Shown here one piece after another: positions 4,887 through 6,132 of a DNA stretch of 6,132 bases (position 1 is the stretch's first letter; each line of letters starts with the position of its first letter). A program made the position numbers and the translations under genes. The DNA comes from a bacterium. GTDB lineage: Bacteria > Krumholzibacteriota > Krumholzibacteriia > Krumholzibacteriales > WJIX01. A model generated the notes under the pieces. It had not been told where the DNA came from. It saw nothing but the letters and a program-made list of their open reading frames with translations, and searched no databases. Location: contig JAGHBT010000052.1 of the NCBI GenBank assembly GCA_021160845.1, positions 1 to 6,132 on the forward strand, written 5' to 3'.

Positions 4887-6132
4887 TTGCGCAAAGATAC
4901 CGAAAATAAAGAACACATTAGATTAAAAGCAGAGAACAAGTTTCGCAAGGAACTTCGCGAATCTAAATATATGTTAAAAAGTGTTCTTGAATTATCCGAA
5001 AGGCTTATGTCGACATTTGATATTAGACGGGTAGCCAGACTTTTTTGTATGTCTCTAGCCGGGAATCTGGGGGTTAACAAGATTTCAGTTTTTGTTGCTT
5101 CACACGGTAAGGATCGGTTGGAGTGTATCTATTCGCTTGGGGTGGGAATAAAATTAGATATTGAATCAATAAATGTAACCAGCGCTTTTTTGAAATGGTT
5201 AGGAGGGGAAACAATTCCCGCTCCCATTGATAATATTTATACCGGTAAATACGCTGAACTACTCGAAAAACAGGATTGGTTGGAGGTGGCTGTTAGAGCC
5301 GGATTCGCTTATGTTTGTCCCCTCAATTTTGGTGCAAGCCTCACGGGGTTGGTGTTTGTTAGCGGAAGGGTTAATGGTGAGGGTTTTGATAAATATGCTA
5401 AAGAATTTCTCAACATTTTTTTGAGAATTGGTTCGGTGGTGTTTAAAAATAGGATTGACTTCAAATCGGTTATAAAAGCAAGCAGTGAGCGGGAAAGTTT
5501 CTCAGTTGTTAAGTCAAAATTAATGAACCATCGTTCATTCGAGTTGAATACCCCGCTAACTGTACTGAAAAGTACATTGTGGTCGATAGAATCGGATGCG
5601 GTGAGTGAAGCCTTAATGCTGGATATGGCTAAAGATGCGGTCAAGTACCTTGAAAGCGGGGTAAATGAATTGGCCGGCATTTCAGAAATTAACTTTGATG
5701 GAATTGGCCTTCAGCTAGGGCGAGCCGACATTTCAGCTATTGTGGAAGAATGTCTGCAAAAGACTATCCCGGAAATAGAAGAGAAACATATTTCAGTTAT
5801 ATTTAACGAGAAAATATACCGTGAGGCTATGGTGGATCGGGTTAAAATTAAAATCGCGGTCGGTGAGATTATTGATAACGCGGTCAGATTCCTTTCGGAG
5901 GGAGGGACTTTGAAAATAACTGCGGAGGGCTATGAAATGGGTCCCAATGAAATGGAGGGGGTGGAATTGAAATGCTGGGATAATAGTTGGGGTATGAATA
6001 TTTTTCCGAAACAAAAGGAAATGGAGAAGAGAAATGAACAGGTGGAGTTAACCGATATCCTGAAGAAACAATTAAGGGATATAGCGGTGGGGAGTTGGAC
6101 AGTTCTTAGAATAAAGGATAACGGGGTTGGGA
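4887..6132 (+). CDS. GAF-domain sensor histidine kinase-like protein, partial at 3' end, phosphoacceptor His absent
   Basis: An open frame of 415 codons runs off the right edge. The first ~40 residues are charged and helical (possible coiled coil), residues ~35-185 look like a GAF sensory domain (including KISVFVASHGKDRLECIYSL), ~205-270 a HisKA-like dimerisation helix pair, and ~280 onward a HATPase domain. No membrane span is seen, so it should be cytosolic. The H-box reads RSFELNTPLTVL, with Phe218 where SHELRTPL has its His; the nearest His is 215. The N-box is GEIIDNAVRF (Asn331). Two G1-like motifs follow: DNSWGM (365-370) and DNGVG (411-415) at the edge. The start is uncertain: TTG at 4887 with AAAAAGGG six bases upstream is preferred; CTG at 4869 behind AGGAGGG and ATG at 4971 (no ribosome site) are alternatives. 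It is probably cotranscribed with the STAS gene. It may be a catalytically altered or pseudo-kinase; the rest of the ATP lid lies outside the window. Confidence 0.8.
   Translation, partial: MRKDTENKEHIRLKAENKFRKELRESKYMLKSVLELSERLMSTFDIRRVARLFCMSLAGNLGVNKISVFVASHGKDRLECIYSLGVGIKLDIESINVTSAFLKWLGGETIPAPIDNIYTGKYAELLEKQDWLEVAVRAGFAYVCPLNFGASLTGLVFVSGRVNGEGFDKYAKEFLNIFLRIGSVVFKNRIDFKSVIKASSERESFSVVKSKLMNHRSFELNTPLTVLKSTLWSIESDAVSEALMLDMAKDAVKYLESGVNELAGISEINFDGIGLQLGRADISAIVEECLQKTIPEIEEKHISVIFNEKIYREAMVDRVKIKIAVGEIIDNAVRFLSEGGTLKITAEGYEMGPNEMEGVELKCWDNSWGMNIFPKQKEMEKRNEQVELTDILKKQLRDIAVGSWTVLRIKDNGVG

Noticed and set aside
5523..5537. His215 (in MNHRS) as the true phosphoacceptor of the kinase
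   Set aside because: It is three residues before the H-box His column, on a different face of the helix; the ELNTPL part fixes the register at Phe218. Kept only as a point to test.
5309..5680. Minus-strand open frame of 123 codons
   Set aside because: Antisense to the GAF and HisKA-like regions of the kinase gene, whose frame is continuous and domain-bearing.

Overview
The window reads as bacterial chromosome of moderate GC content (roughly 40-45% by eye). It carries six protein genes, two of them cut by the window edges, and no RNA gene, CRISPR array or mobile element that I can recognise. The gene set (PilZ-like protein, STAS protein, GAF sensor kinase-like protein, family 4 glycosyltransferase, MagIII-like DNA glycosylase) suggests a Gram-negative such as a deltaproteobacterium-like lineage or a candidate phylum. 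That is a guess from family flavour; nothing here fixes the taxon.

Layout: the genes form two divergent groups on either side of an intergenic region at about 3142-3393. The left group, all on the minus strand, runs from a PilZ-like/CheX-like two-part protein (3141-2158) to a GT4 glycosyltransferase (2033-951) and a ClC-family ion channel (912 to beyond position 1). The gaps are 124 and 38 bases. The right group, on the plus strand, is an HhH-GPD DNA glycosylase with a [4Fe-4S] loop (3394-4068), then about 400 bases without a gene, then a small STAS protein (4478-4801) and a GAF/histidine-kinase-like protein (4887 to beyond 6132).

How they may work together: the glycosyltransferase and the PilZ-like protein could belong to surface polysaccharide control. 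The STAS protein and kinase-like gene look like a signalling pair. The glycosylase appears to be a stand-alone repair gene.

The most unusual feature is that several proteins keep the fold signature of a well-known family but have changed the residue that defines its chemistry. The ClC protein has Val and Ile where the external gating Glu and the internal proton Glu should be. The kinase-like protein has Phe in place of the phosphoacceptor His and two G1-like motifs. The STAS protein has Glu at the usual phospho-Ser position. The glycosylase has Glu in place of the lyase Lys, which is expected for its subfamily. The STAS/kinase pair, with both usual phosphorylation sites absent, is the best candidate for an undescribed signalling arrangement. 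The divergent intergenic region also carries an unusual set of CCCGGGG-AACTT repeats and inverted repeats.
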